This document shows, in pieces, positions 23,626 through 34,173 of a DNA stretch of 64,000 nucleotides (the first letter of the stretch is position 1; each line of letters begins with the position of its first letter). Position numbers and translations under genes: made by a program. The notes beneath the pieces were generated by a model. The model did no database searches. It was not told where the DNA came from and was given only the letters and a program-made list of their open reading frames with translations. The DNA comes from Dallia pectoralis (Eukaryota > Chordata > Actinopteri > Esociformes > Umbridae), in assembly GCA_029465975.1 (NCBI GenBank), contig CM055748.1, positions 14,642,627 to 14,706,626 on the forward strand, given 5' to 3'.

Positions 23626-24494
23626 TACAGTTTTTGCCTATTGCTTACACACTTTTTGCAGAATTTGGCTCATTATTTCAAAACTCTACACACAAGCCAA
23701 TCAGACATAGCACTTGGAGATTAACAACTCACATATATGGCAAAATGAAACACTGCAATCAAAACTTAACACTCCTTTCTTATAATTAATTTTTCCAACA
23801 AAACCATACACACAAGCACCATTTTAATTCCTCTTTCATATCACCAGCAACACACTGATGGGCTTTATATAAAACACTGCAGGGCCTGATTTATCAAGCC
23901 GTTCGCGCCTGTTTTAAGGCGGTAATTGGTCGCTATTTACCAACAGGGTGCAATTGGCTAAAATCGCAGATTGCGTGCCACATTAGCGTGAAGAGACAAG
24001 TTGCGCTTTCAATATGCGTTCGTGGGAGGGTTATGGGGAAAGTGGGAGGTGGGAGGAAATGCGTTAATTGCGCCTAATTATATATTCTGTGGTATTTACA
24101 AAGACTGCCAGTCACTGCGGGCTCAAGTTTGAGTGTAAAATTCTGCGCCTCTTAAAAGCAGGTCTTAAAGGGCAACTTCACCGAAAAAAAATATTTTTTC
24201 TCACTTATCGTGGTCACTTAAGTAGTAGAAATGTAAAAGCATTTTTGAAATTGGTGCCATCTAGGCAGAGAAAAAGATTAAAATGTGTTTTTGGCTCATG
24301 TGGATGAAATACACCAAAACCCAGAATGCACTTGTTTCCCTGCTCTACGAATGCACTCCCAAGCCACGCCTATCGGCTCGAGAGGGCAGGCAGAAGGGAA
24401 GGCTAGCTACTAGCTAATTGACTGGAAAACAGAAAACACCAGTTTACATGAGTCTCCGTGACGAGTTTCTTGATAAAGTAATTTAAATACTAGC

Positions 24495-24631
24495 CTTGCG
24501 TTGTACCGGGATGTACATCCAACACAAGGAAAGGACATGTAGTTAGTTTCTATCGTTTTCCCGTTGAACATTTAGAACGGTGCAAACAGTGGCTGCGGGC
24601 TATCAACCACCCCGAGAATATTTGTAATTAA
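24495..24631 (+). pseudogene. THAP zinc-finger exon, truncated
   Basis: After an AG at 24493-24494 the frame reads CVVPGCTSNTRKGHVVSFYR then FP, ERCKQWLRA and NHPENICN, stopping at 24629-24631. The C-x4-C pair, the FYRFP segment and the Trp are THAP hallmarks; the later Cys/His pair is missing. AATAAA overlaps the stop. This is either a truncated transposase start or a short DNA-binding protein. Confidence 0.7.
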
Positions 24632-24719
24632 TAAAAGTATATACATTTCTTCATATTTCCCTGTACTCTTTTGTAAATCAAAGTAATACATTATAAACTT
24701 TGAACTTTTATTGTTTTTA

Positions 24720-25497
24720 AACATAATATAAACAATTGCACACTCATAGCTCTTCCAGAGCTTCAGCAGTTTCTTGATAGCCACAGTATTGTCCGTCACT
24801 AGCTGGAAATCTCTGTCTGATGTCCTGAACAACACAGGCAGGCAAAACAAGACGATATAGCCTTTCCCCAGTCTCTCTCCTTGCAGGACACATTCCACGA
24901 AATGACGGTAGGCTGTTAGGCGATATTGTCTGAAAACAATAAGCACAACGTTAGCAACGCAAGCTATTTGCACCTACAATAGGCTAGCTAGCATATATGT
25001 AAATATAACCGATAGCTCAGCTAACTGACGTGAACAACAAATAAATACTCACTCCGTTTGTCCCTGCGGGCTTTGGCTGGCGTTTCCCATTGACCTTCGG
25101 AATCCTGAAATAAGTTTCAAAACTCGTGTGGATCAAAGCTGGGGTGCTCTATTACGCATGCTGGCGGTCCCGTTTCTAATGCAGATTCAGTTATTTCTTC
25201 AAGAAGAAAATGGCATCACTGAAATTCGCAACAGCAGCGGGACTCTATCTGTGTCCATAGGCGCACAGCGAGAGCACTGGCACCACCAGTCCGCCCCAGC
25301 TCGACTCTGTACGGGCTCTTCCTCATGACCGGCAGGCAAGCTTCGCTCCTCTGCAGCAGCAGCCTCTTGTTCCTCCGTCAACCGCAACTGTTTTTCGCTG
25401 TATTGTGGCTCGTAAGGGCAGCCACGAACATCGGATTCGCGCAACAGATCTTCAAAATCCCTTTCTTCCATTTCGTCTTCACAATTACATTCTGCCA
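24720..25497 (-). pseudogene. Gene with P2X7-receptor C-terminal-like domain, frameshifted
   Basis: Start codon at 25497 (MAECNCEDEMEERDF). The first exon continues with YEPQYSEKQL, an acidic Ala/Glu stretch, then ADWWCQCSRCAPMDTDR, a Trp-Cys-rich block like the start of the P2X7 intracellular domain. A frameshift hides the following SRCCCEF. A small exon (about 25058-25107, acceptor TTTCAG, donor GTGAGT) leads to the last exon (from about 24931, acceptor TTTTCAG) reading YRLTAYRHFVECVLQGERLG, then after a frameshift RLVLPACVVQDIRQRFPAS and a stop, with AATAAA at 24707-24712. The middle of the domain is missing. The assignment rests on recognised motif order, not a search. Confidence 0.65.
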
Positions 25498-25672
25498 TTG
25501 TGTTTAGTCTAAAACCCAAATTTCTCCACAACAAGCGACATCGGGTTAGCTTAGCTACAACAAGATGGCTGACATTGTTTTGAGAATCTATGACGAGGCC
25601 CCACTCCTTATGGGTGGGTTGAAAAAATGCGGAAGTAGCATATACTTCTGTCTGTAGTTCATAGCCTCTTTT

Positions 25673-25727
25673 AAAAAATCCTCCAATGACGTAAAAATAG
25701 TCATTTTACGTCATTGGAGGATTTTTT
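25673..25727. repeat. Perfect 24-bp inverted repeat with 7-nt loop
   Basis: Arms 25673-25696 and 25704-25727, containing TCCTCCAATGACGTAAAA and its reverse complement, loop ATAGTCA. Located about 125 bp inside the right end of the Kolobok-type element. Confidence 0.95.
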
Positions 25728-26814
25728 CCTGACCTAAAATCAAGATATCACTCTTATCAGATGGAGTTGATGGGTGGGAGTAAGGTCATTGGAAAATACT
25801 ACCATTTGTCTACTGATACAAAACTAAATGCAAAATCGGTGTAGTGGCTCTTTAACTATAACGCGTTTCCCTGTGTGTTCAAATGGACCTCAATCTAAGC
25901 TTGCGCGTTCTCTTCCGTAGTATGAGCGGAAGATCTTTGCCCGACGGGTCGGGTTCGGTCCTTATTTTTATCATTACAGTCGGGTCGGGTTCGGTCTTGC
26001 GCTCCGGGTTGCGTGGTGAATGAGTGGTCAGGTGATGCATTTCATTTAGCGTAAGAATGGATGCTGAGAAGGTGAAACGCAGGCAGGACTGTGGCGATTA
26101 CATTTGGTTGCACTGGCAAATACATTAAAATCTCTCTTAATGAAAAAAAATAGCCGGTGGGTTATGCAAAATGCTAATAATTGACAGTCTCTTAAAATAT
26201 GACAGCAAAATGACAGGGAATTCATGCCTGTAAAGGCATGTTGATCTAAGCTGTCCAACACCTGCCACTGGCTAATCAGTGCTGGGTTAGGGTGCTGGAT
26301 GTACCATTAGAGCGCAGGACTGTCTGAACCCATATACTGGGGATTACATGCTTATCCTACACTAAAACATTTAGCCTAATCTTGGTGAGTAAAGGTGTTT
26401 CAAATAAATATAAACATGCGCACATTTGAATAATGTCAGGCTGTAAACAGGTTCGGGCTTTTAACACTAGAAGCGCCAACAGCCCACGCCCGCGGGCGTT
26501 GCAGTTAGTAATTAAAATAAATATATAATGTTGAAAAGCTACAGCCTTCCATGACTTTTCCTAAATACGTGCATTTTACCTTGTCCCGTTTTCAGAATTG
26601 CAAAATCACAAACCGAACACTATATAAAACTACTATTTACATGTTTTTTGATACCTAAACTGCCCTCCTGTCACCATAATCCCACGCCGCTGGGCGTTGG
26701 TACCCAAGAGGGGCTAATTGCGGTACCCAGACACCGATCACATCTCACTGAGCTTATGACGTCAATGGTTGAATGGGCGATACGCAGACAATAGACTGAG
26801 AGATACACACACAC

Positions 26815-27475
26815 AATAGATAGATTGGCTTGGTTGAATTTGAATGAACTAGAAAAAAGAGGTAAGTTTATAAAGAAATATGTTTCACTAAATTAACAGA
26901 ACGAATTCATCCAATACATCTATTTATGCTGCCCATTCATTTAATTTTTTATTATTTATCAGTTCTATATGTGTCATAGGCCTATTGCACTCAATATTGG
27001 TCCGATCTATATGAAACCGGGCGTGTTTTGGTCCGATCTATATGAAACTGGACACGTTTTGGTCTGATCTCGTTTTGGTCTGATCTATATTGGACTCGTT
27101 TTGGTCTTGTCTATATGAAACTGGATCCGTTTTGGTCTGGTCTATATAAAACTGGACGCGTTTTGGTCTGGTGATCTACATGAAACTGGACGCGTTTTGG
27201 TCCGATCTATATGAAACTGGATATATGTAACCGATTAATTTGCTGCTGTCTCATGTGCACTCATAACAACACTAATGAACACTGTGCGCAGTGCAACCCG
27301 TTAGTTTGCATGTCCTGCTCAGGCAGACAAAAGCTGCGAGATATACATAGATAATAGATTGATTGGCTTGGTTGAATTTGAATGAACTAGAAAAAAGAGG
27401 TACGTTTATAAAGAAATATATGTTTTACTAAATAAACAGAACGAAAATATAAAACGAAATAGATTAATGTATCTA
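26815..27475. repeat. Direct repeats (about 95 bp) enclosing a Tc-rich tandem array
   Basis: TTGGCTTGGTTGAATTTGAA and about 75 following bases occur at 26825 and 27360. Between them, 26997-27230 carries about seven imperfect units of GGTCCGATCTATATGAAACT plus GGACGCGTTTT. Confidence 0.8.
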
Positions 27476-27844
27476 CCGGGTAACAGCAGAATACCCGACC
27501 GTGACCAATATACAAACTGTGTCAGGGCCGCTGGAAGTAATTTTGAACAGGGGGTGCTGTGATTTTTATTTTATTTTTTACAAAAAAACTATGAGCCTAT
27601 AGGCCTATTTAAAATACGTCTTAAAAATAAATACATTGAGATTCACTTCTTTATTGCCATATACACTGACTTCAGTGCACACAACCAGGGTCTGAAACAC
27701 AGACATCATCAGCTCAGATGAATATATGCGCTATTAATCAGAAACAGTAATACTTTAGTAATCCCAGGGTGGAATTACTTTTGTTACAACTCCAGAAATA
27801 CATACAACATATTTACATACAACATATAATAATATTAATGAAAC

Positions 27845-28475
27845 TTCACAATAATACGTTCAATTTATATAGCGCCTTTCTCAAATCCAAGGTCACTTTA
27901 CATGGGAAGGGGAATCTCCTCAACCACCACCAATGTGCAGCATCCACCTGGATGATGCGACAGCAGCCAATTTGCGCCAGAACACACAAGCTTACTGGTG
28001 GAGAGGAGACGGTAATGATGAAGCCAATTAGTATATATCTATGGGGGTGATTAGGTGGCCATGATGGACAGAGGACAAGGGGCAGATTTGGCCAGAATGT
28101 CAGGGTTACACTCCTACTCTTTATCAAAGGACATCTTTTTAATGACCACAGAGAGTCAAGGCCTCGGGTTTAACGTCTCATCCGAAGGACGGTGCTTTTT
28201 GTCAGTATAGTGTCCCCGTCACTATACTGCGGAGTTAGGACCCACACAGACCAGTTACAGCCCCTTCTGTGTGTCCCCGTCACTATACTCGGGCGTTAGG
28301 ACCCACACAGACCAGAGTGCAGCCCCTTCTGGCCTAACTAACACCTCTTCCAGCAGCAACCAGGTTTTTCCAGGAGTTCTCCCTTCCAGGTACTGACCAG
28401 GCTCAGCCCTGCTTAGCTTCAGTGGGCAACCAGTCTTGGGCTATAGGGTGATATGGCTACTATAACGCTATAACA
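27845..28475 (-). mobile_element. Dispersed repeat with 5S rRNA-derived segment
   Basis: The plus-strand tail 28360-28460 matches the reverse complement of 5S rRNA: CTCCC-TCCAGGTACTGACCAGG, then CCCTGCTTAGCTTC and GGGTGATATGGC. The preceding 500 bp (ACCACCAATGTGCAGCATCC, CCGAAGGACGGTGC, a repeated GTCCCCGTCACTATACT) resemble a repeat dispersed in fish genomes. It is not a functional 5S gene: internal mismatches and no complete 120-nt match. Confidence 0.65.
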
Positions 28476-28600
28476 ATATAACGCTATAACAATGCAATGA
28501 ATTTGGTCAGCTGGCATTAGGGTTGCCAACTTTGTCACTATGAAATGAGGGACAAAAGGTGGGCTGGTTTTGTGCGAAATTAGCCTATAGTGTATGATTT

Positions 28601-28850
28601 TTAGGCTTCGCTTGCAGCTATTTTGTCAGTTTCCACAGTAGTTACCCCGAAGAATCCACAGATATTGCTTGCACCTTTAGCTAATGTGGCCTTCTTGTGC
28701 ATTTCTGCGGAAGCATGTTTACTCAAGTCATTCTCACCTCCATGGGCAACTGAAAATTCCCTGCGACAAAGTACAGAAGTCTTTTGTTGCGTCACTGCTG
28801 ACGGGCTTAATCCATGTATTTTTTTCTTCCCAATTTTTATTGTAGCTGCA
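28601..28850 (-). pseudogene. hAT transposase N-terminal zinc finger, frameshifted
   Basis: Minus-strand frames give NTWIKPVSSDATKDFCTL, then, across a frameshift, CRREFSVAHGGENDLSKHAS and AEMHKKA: a C-x2-C...H-x(3-5)-H finger of the type that starts hAT-family transposases. A frame with GASNICGFFG follows and stops. Confidence 0.72.
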
Positions 28851-29441
28851 GTCTTTTCTTTTTTGCAGTATTAAACATATTTGCTGTTTTATCCACATGC
28901 CAAATCGATTATCGACTGAACAACGTTCTTTATGTGTGTGTGTGGAATTGACCCTTCGATAAGCCACGCCCTCCTTAGTTACTGTTGCTACGCCTGTCAA
29001 GCTTTCGAGCCTGGTACGTCTATTGCATTGTGTATGCACCGGTGTCAGACATTCCCAATGAGATATTTAGTCATTTTTGGCGAACAGGTGAAATATCTGA
29101 AAGGGCAAGTCAAAAGGGGCTGCAGTATGCATTCTAGGGATATATCCACAACATAATATGCAACCAATTAGAGAATAAAGTCTTTAAAATTGAAACTCAA
29201 GCCTAGGTCCCAGCGCAAGCAGCAGCTGCATACGCTAACCATTCAAGTGGGAAACACACAAATTGAGGAACAGCTATGTTCATGCACAACAGGGTAAGTG
29301 AAGATAATCTAATAATTGTAAATCAAGCACCTTATCCACAAATCTTGTGGAATAAGCCATTTGCTTAACCACTTTACAATGCTAACATTCTACCGCTTAT
29401 ATTTTTAGCGCGCCAGGCTACTGCTTACATATCATCGGTAT

Positions 29442-30099
29442 TGTTGTGGAAAATATACATGACGGTTAAGAAGTTTAGGAATAGTGAGTTAAGCATTTAT
29501 TAGCATGTGATAAACTACGTGTTTCAGTGGGTCTTGGGGGCCAGAGAGGAAAGCACAAAACCCTGAGAAACAGGAATGTGATCTTCAGGCTGTTAGAGAG
29601 GCCAAGGCTAGAAACAGATGTCCTGAACACCTTATCTGTGATGAACTGTATGGGTCTTTGTGTGCCTCTCTATTGTTTTCTGTCCTTATCTACCCTGTGT
29701 CTGGCCTCCCTTGGCTTGAGAGCACTGACCTTCGAGTTTTGTTACAGCTTTATGTGTTTTCCAGATTATACTGTATAGTTGGTGGAATCATCTAACAGCG
29801 TCATCCTGTTCTCCATCTGATATTGTTTAAGTTTGTGTGGAAGTGTGTGCGTTATCAAACCCTATATATACTGCAATGTTCTTCATATTAGTTGGGAATA
29901 ACCTGCCACTGCATTGTTGCCGTGATTGCGTGTGTTATGGTTTTCCTCATCTATCAATTAAACTGTTAGAGTTAACTTGAGAGATACTCTTGTCTGTTCT
30001 TATTTCGAGTCTGAGTTCAGTGTGTATTTGCTTAATGTTATTTTAGAGATAAAGGTATAGTAACATTAATTACGTGGTATTAGAAATAATTCCATAACA
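29442..30099 (+). mobile_element. Layer 7: solo LTR, probably of an endogenous retrovirus-like element
   Basis: Starts TGTTGTGGAA and ends TTCCATAACA (inverted, one mismatch). It has a TATA-like CTATATATACTGC near 29861 and an ATTAAA signal about 100 bp later. Flanking GTAT and GTAG are a poor 4-bp duplication match. No coding sequence; the open frame 29527-29778 is incidental. Confidence 0.6.
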
Positions 30100-30370
30100 G
30101 TAGTTGTCCCTTAAAAAGCAAATAAAAACCGTATGCGGAGGCCAAAATAAAGTATAAAGCATTAGAGCATGTGTGTTCTGTAATACATCTCGCTGCCCAA
30201 ATGAAGTGTACCTATAGTGAGCACATGACTACTGTTAATGAACTGATTAAGTTCGCATACCAACCTTTTCCTTGGAGATCTCCGGGCAAGCCCCCTAATG
30301 TTCGGTCCTTAGACCTAATACCGGGAGAGCCGCGATCAGATTGGGGTACTCACAAGTATTTTAAAGTATG

Positions 30371-30511
30371 TCAGTGAGCCTCCGTCCACGCCCGGCATTT
30401 CTCCCCTTGGGTTTTAGGTTTTGGGAAAGTCAAAAATTCCACCTCCCCGTCCAAATTTTTGGGATATCGGGTATCAGATTTGCACAATCCATAAGCACAA
30501 CGCGTTGGCAT
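30371..30511 (-). pseudogene. THAP domain exon of layer 6
   Basis: From Met at 30511: MPTRCAYGLCKSDTRYP, then VEFLTFPKPKT, EKCRAWTEAH and a stop. The two Cys, the FPKP segment and the Trp fit a THAP finger; the C-terminal Cys/His pair is absent. A GTGAGT donor follows at about 30350, suggesting an exon whose partner exons are deleted. Confidence 0.7.
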
Positions 30512-31396
30512 GTTTCCCTTGCTCGAAAGCTTGACAGACCTCCTGCGCCTAGTTACGGTTGCTAAACCACGATTGGCCTGTGGCGGTTTTCGGGCGTGGC
30601 TTAGCGAAGGGCGCATTTTTACTTAACGTATACTGATGCGTGTGAGAGGGGGGCTGGCTGTGTGATATGTGATTGGATGATGATGATAGGTCAGGTGTGA
30701 GGTGTCGCCCTCACACCTGACTCTCAATCTCAAGTGTCGTCGTGATCAGATTCAGCACTGCTGATGTTGAATCAGTGGTTAGATCAGCGTAGTAGTCAAA
30801 AAACGGGACAAGTGAGGTCCCGTGCAGGAAAAAAATTAATTAGGCTCAAAATTCGGGACGTCCCGCCTAATTCGGGACAGTTGGCAACCCTAGCTGGCAT
30901 GAACCTGAGTCACTGCACGTTTATGTCACACGCAAGTGACGCAACTATATTAGCTCCAAAATCCTTTTACGCACCCCACAAGGAAATAATCTCTGACTAT
31001 TTAAGCACGTTTAAACAGTTCTCCAATCATCACACACACCACATCCATTACCCAAAGAACACACGCACAAAATAACACTTTCCGTACCCACCAACTTGCA
31101 AAAATAATAAAATGTAGTACTTACAGTTACAATTGCTTGGCTAGTCAAAGCTGATCACACTTGTTGTCTAAAAAATAAATGCTACAAGCACGGCGGCACC
31201 ATTCTCTTATTTTGAGCTACAGGCACTCAAGCAGGGTGCCCTGGTTAAAGGTGTCCAAATGTCGAGGTGCGCTCTGGAGTCGTGGAGATAAAGTATCTGA
31301 GGGGACGAATGTCCAGGGAGTTTCAGTGGCTTTACGCCAATTTAAAAAGCCTGCATTGGGTTGTCTTTCTTACATTTATCTCTAGGTATTACTTAC

Positions 31397-31570
31397 GCTA
31401 GTAGGTTGGGTTGCGGGTGCTAGGGATGGGGCTGCTGGTACAACTGCAGGCAGAGGCGGGCGGACAGTCTCCTCACTCAGGCTACTCTCCGTTGTCATTG
31501 TTGTGGTACGAGTGGGTTTTTTCACTGGTGGTGGTTTTTCAAAGAAATCTGAAATCTGTTTCTGTGACAT
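31397..31570 (-). pseudogene. Transposase-like first exon
   Basis: ATG at 31570 begins MSQKQISDFFEK, then a Pro/Ser/Thr-rich stretch, ending ACTAGC|GTAAGT at 31397. M-x-K-x-ISDFF starts occur in hAT-type and domesticated transposases. Within layer 4, right part. No following exon found. Confidence 0.4.
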
Positions 31571-31965
31571 TTTACTCCTCGTTTTTGTTATTTGATTATT
31601 TAAATGTATGAGTCTGTCTGTTGCTGTATGGAACGAGCGGGATTCGGGAAAACTCTTTACTTGGCGATCACTGCCTGCCCGAACCTGTGTTGATTAGGCC
31701 TCAAAATAATAAAATTAAAACCCAAAATACACGTAATAATAGCCTACGTGTGTCCAAATAATTTCCTAAAAAATTTACTACATTAAAATAGGACATACAG
31801 TTTGATGGATTTTCATTTATTCAATCTTTAGAAATTTAAATGTCATAGCCTGTGCATTTTAAAATCATGGTTTAAATTTCGTATTGTTACATAAGACAAT
31901 AAATAGGCTACATACTATTTTAGTAAAATGTTTTACTTCATAATTCATCCTAATTCATTTAATTC

Positions 31966-32053
31966 AGGATGATAACACAGTAGATGATCTGATGCTGTAG
32001 ATGACAGCATCAGATCATCTACAGCATCAGATCATCTACTGTGTTATCATCCT
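31966..32053. repeat. Perfect 39-bp inverted repeat, 10-nt loop
   Basis: Arms 31966-32004 and 32015-32053, loop CAGCATCAGA. The arm contains GATGATCTGATGCTGTAGATGA, itself partly repeated, so alternative foldbacks are possible. Inside layer 4. Confidence 0.95.
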
Positions 32054-32789
32054 GATGCTGTAGATGACAGGTTACTCAGTGAATGGATGGTGAAGCTACG
32101 GATGAGAATGTAGGTGCTAATTGGGATGATTCGTATGTTAATGACGCCATTGGGCGTGGGGCTCTGGCGATTAAAGGAGTGAAAACAGCTCTGGCGCTTC
32201 TAGTGTTAAAAGCTGTCGGGCTCGGGCCGGGTCGGACCTCACTTTTTAGGCCCGATAACTTGTATGATCCATGGTAAATACATGCGGACCATCTTTTAGA
32301 GGCGCGCTAATGGTGGGCGGGGTATGCGCAGATTGCGTGATGAGTGTCAGGTTTGATAAATACTACGCAAAATTTGGTAGCATAGCGTGCGCTATTAGCG
32401 AACTCGCAAAACAGACGCAGCGCAAAAAAATGGCACCAGTCTTAGTTAATCAGGCCCTGCAGTCTTTGTGTTTCTATGTTTATTGTAATTGTGTCATACT
32501 CAATCTTCTGTAAAACTCAAAAGTAGAATCTATGCAGTTTTAACAAAAAACATTCTTACAGAAATAAAGATAAATAGAATCACAAATCATCAAATTTAGC
32601 AACAAAACACAAGTAAAAAAGGGATCAATTGCTATTGGGAGACTAAATATATACTTGTTGTGTGTGTGTGTGTGTGTGTGGTGGGGGGCTGGGGGGTACT
32701 TATGGATCTTGCCTTGTCCTCGTGGGATAGGCATCGGGGTAAATATCACCTTGTGTGCCGAATCCACTGATGGATTGATCCTATGAGTA

Positions 32790-33035
32790 CACGAGTCTTT
32801 CCGCAAGTGTCCAAATTTTTTCTTCAAGTGCCCAAATATTTTCTACAAGTACACAAATCTTGTTTTGCAAGTACACAAATCTTTTATTGCAAGTATACGA
32901 ATCTTTTATTGCAAGTACACAAATATTTTTCTGCAAGTACACAAATCATTTCTGCAAGTACACGAATCCTCGTTACAAGTACACAAATCTTTTTTTACAA
33001 GTACACAAATCATTTCTGCAAGTACACAAACGATT
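32790..33035. repeat. About 20-bp tandem repeat of AAGTACACAAAT type
   Basis: Roughly 12 imperfect units of CAAGTACACAAATCTTTTTT. Lies in the layer 1 transposon next to the transposase relic. Confidence 0.85.
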
Positions 33036-33039
33036 TTTA

Positions 33040-33820
33040 CAGAGCTCCGTCTCGTGGCACTGATTTCACTACATATGATCCCACCTCAATGTCTTCGCAT
33101 GCCTCTTCCATTGCTTGCAGAAGAGGCATGTGGGCGTGTGGTTGCCGATCATATACTTTCCCCCCGCCATGCATTTAGAAAGGGGCTGTAAAGACGCAGG
33201 TATAAACGTGTAAAATGGTTATGGTTGTTAAACCAATCTCAGACCAGAGCAACCCGGTGGAAACTAACATTATCCCAGATGACAACAAACCTGGGCTGCT
33301 CTGGTCTTTCCTGCATAACTGCATGTAGTGGATATAGAAATGCAAAAATCTGTCCTGTATTGTAGGGACCTATAGTGGCATGGTTAGGAGTCCTTGCAGG
33401 AGTCCTTGGACACTAATTGCGGCACAAAAGGTGATATTTCCCCCACGGTGCCCAGGAACATTTACAATGGCACATTTGTCAAACTATGTTACTGCCCGAC
33501 GCCTGGTTTTGGCCAGATTGAAGCCTGCCTCATCCACGTAGATGAACTCATGTGGCAGTTCGGCAGCATCAAAATCCAGATATCTCTGTTACAGAATATA
33601 TTGAATATTGTTTCTGAAAACATTTCAATGATGGCAAGCTCTTGTTGAGGAGCCATTCCCTTCCACCTTGAAGAGGTCATCCAACCATTCTGTAGAAAAT
33701 GCCACCAATTGATGTCACTGCTTAGGAGACTTTGCCCAGCCTCCCTCATGGACAGGCCATGATTCATCACATGGTCCACCAGAGTAGCTCTGATGTTATC
33801 AGATACACGTCTCCGCACTT
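33040..33820 (-). pseudogene. Tc1/IS630-type DDE transposase relic of layer 1
   Basis: Start near 33818 with RRRVSDNIRATLVDHVMNHG, a helix-turn-helix N-terminus. FIYVDEAGFNLAKTRRR (about 33510) and VIWDNVSFHRVALV (about 33260) carry the first two catalytic Asp residues. The block with the third acidic residue is deleted, and KVYDRQPHAHMPLLQAMEEA follows (33095-33150). Several frame changes and stops. Confidence 0.82.
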
Positions 33821-34173
33821 TTCCTCATCTTTATCCTCTCCACGTCCCATTCCTCTATCTCTTTTACCTTCTCTGACTCACATTGCCTCAATGCTTGCAA
33901 AGTTCTCAAAATGTCTTACCTGAGGCCTATTTTGTAGTGCTAAGGCTCAGACCGATTGGTGTTCTGTTTATTGCTATGGTGACACTGTGTTTAAGGTATG
34001 AGGCTTTGGTCTAAGCATTTGTTTTTAGTGTGTAAGCAATGGGCAAAAACTGTAAACCCCAATGTAAACATGCAGCTTTGACTGAAACTACTAACCAACT
34101 CCCTCCTAGTCCACTAGGAACCGTGATACTCTAATTAAATCCCAATGTAAACCAGCTGTGACCGACTACTAAC

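Larger units (their letters stand above)
24169..25851. mobile_element. Kolobok-type transposon with TTAA duplication
   Basis: TTAA at 24165-24168 and 25852-25855. Ends AGGGCAACTTCACCGA and, inverted, AGAGCCACTACACCGA. It contains a plus-strand THAP zinc-finger exon and a minus-strand gene with P2X7-C-terminal-like blocks, converging at two AATAAA signals 70 bases apart. TTAA target plus THAP fits Kolobok. No catalytic domain was found, so it is non-autonomous. Confidence 0.75.
28952..30611 (-). mobile_element. Layer 6: THAP-domain (P-element-like) transposon, internally deleted
   Basis: Inverted ends CCCTTCGATAAGCCACGCCC and GGGCGTGGCTTAGCGAAGGG (one mismatch), and a second inner pair around GTCAAGCTTTCGAGC. 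The minus strand next to the right end encodes a THAP domain. P-element affiliation is inferred; no target duplication is recognised. Confidence 0.6.
28518..30892 (-). mobile_element. Layer 5: hAT transposon with 8-bp duplication GCTGGCAT
   Basis: GCTGGCAT at 28510-28517 and 30893-30900 flank perfect ends TAGGGTTGCCAACT and AGTTGGCAACCCTA. A minus-strand zinc-finger start of a hAT transposase remains at 28601-28850. The catalytic part is deleted. A second transposon sits inside. Confidence 0.92.
26465..32205. mobile_element. Layer 4: piggyBac-like transposon with TTAA duplication
   Basis: TTAA at 26461-26464 and 32206-32209. Ends CACTAGAAGCGCC and GGCGCTTCTAGTG are perfect inverted repeats resembling piggyBac termini. 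GGGCGTTG / GACGCCATTGGGCG words recur inside both ends. Later insertions include the hAT at 28518-30892. No piggyBac catalytic domain was found. Confidence 0.78.
25919..32268 (-). mobile_element. Layer 3: degraded hAT-like element, split by a piggyBac-like insertion
   Basis: Own sequence is about 25919-26460 and 32210-32268. It is homologous to the complete hAT MITE at 57795-58176: same CGACGGGTCGGGTTCGG, GGTGAATGAGTGGTCAGGTG, GGTGAAACGCAGGCAGGAC and, at the right, CTCACTTTTTAGGCCCGAT. The ends are degraded and no 8-bp duplication is evident. Confidence 0.65.
23882..32457. mobile_element. Layer 2: TIR element with TGCA target duplication
   Basis: Left GGGCCTGATTTATCAAGCC, right CTTAGTTAATCAGGCCC. 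TGCA lies directly outside both ends (23878-23881 and 32458-32461). Its own sequence is 23882-24168, 25852-25918 and 32269-32457; the rest is later insertion. There is no transposase, so the superfamily is unassigned. Confidence 0.7.
23628..34052 (-). mobile_element. Layer 1: Tc1/IS630-type transposon split by nested insertions
   Basis: Left end CAGTTTTTGCCTATTGC and right end GCAATGGGCAAAAACTG form a TIR of about 25 bp with one mismatch, each flanked by TA (23626-23627 and 34053-34054). Only 23628-23881 and 32458-34052 belong to this element, about 1.85 kb in all. The transposase relic on the minus strand lies in the right part. Confidence 0.85.

Noticed and set aside
28360..28460. Functional 5S rRNA gene
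   Set aside because: Only about 100 nt align, with internal mismatches, and it is joined to a dispersed repeat.
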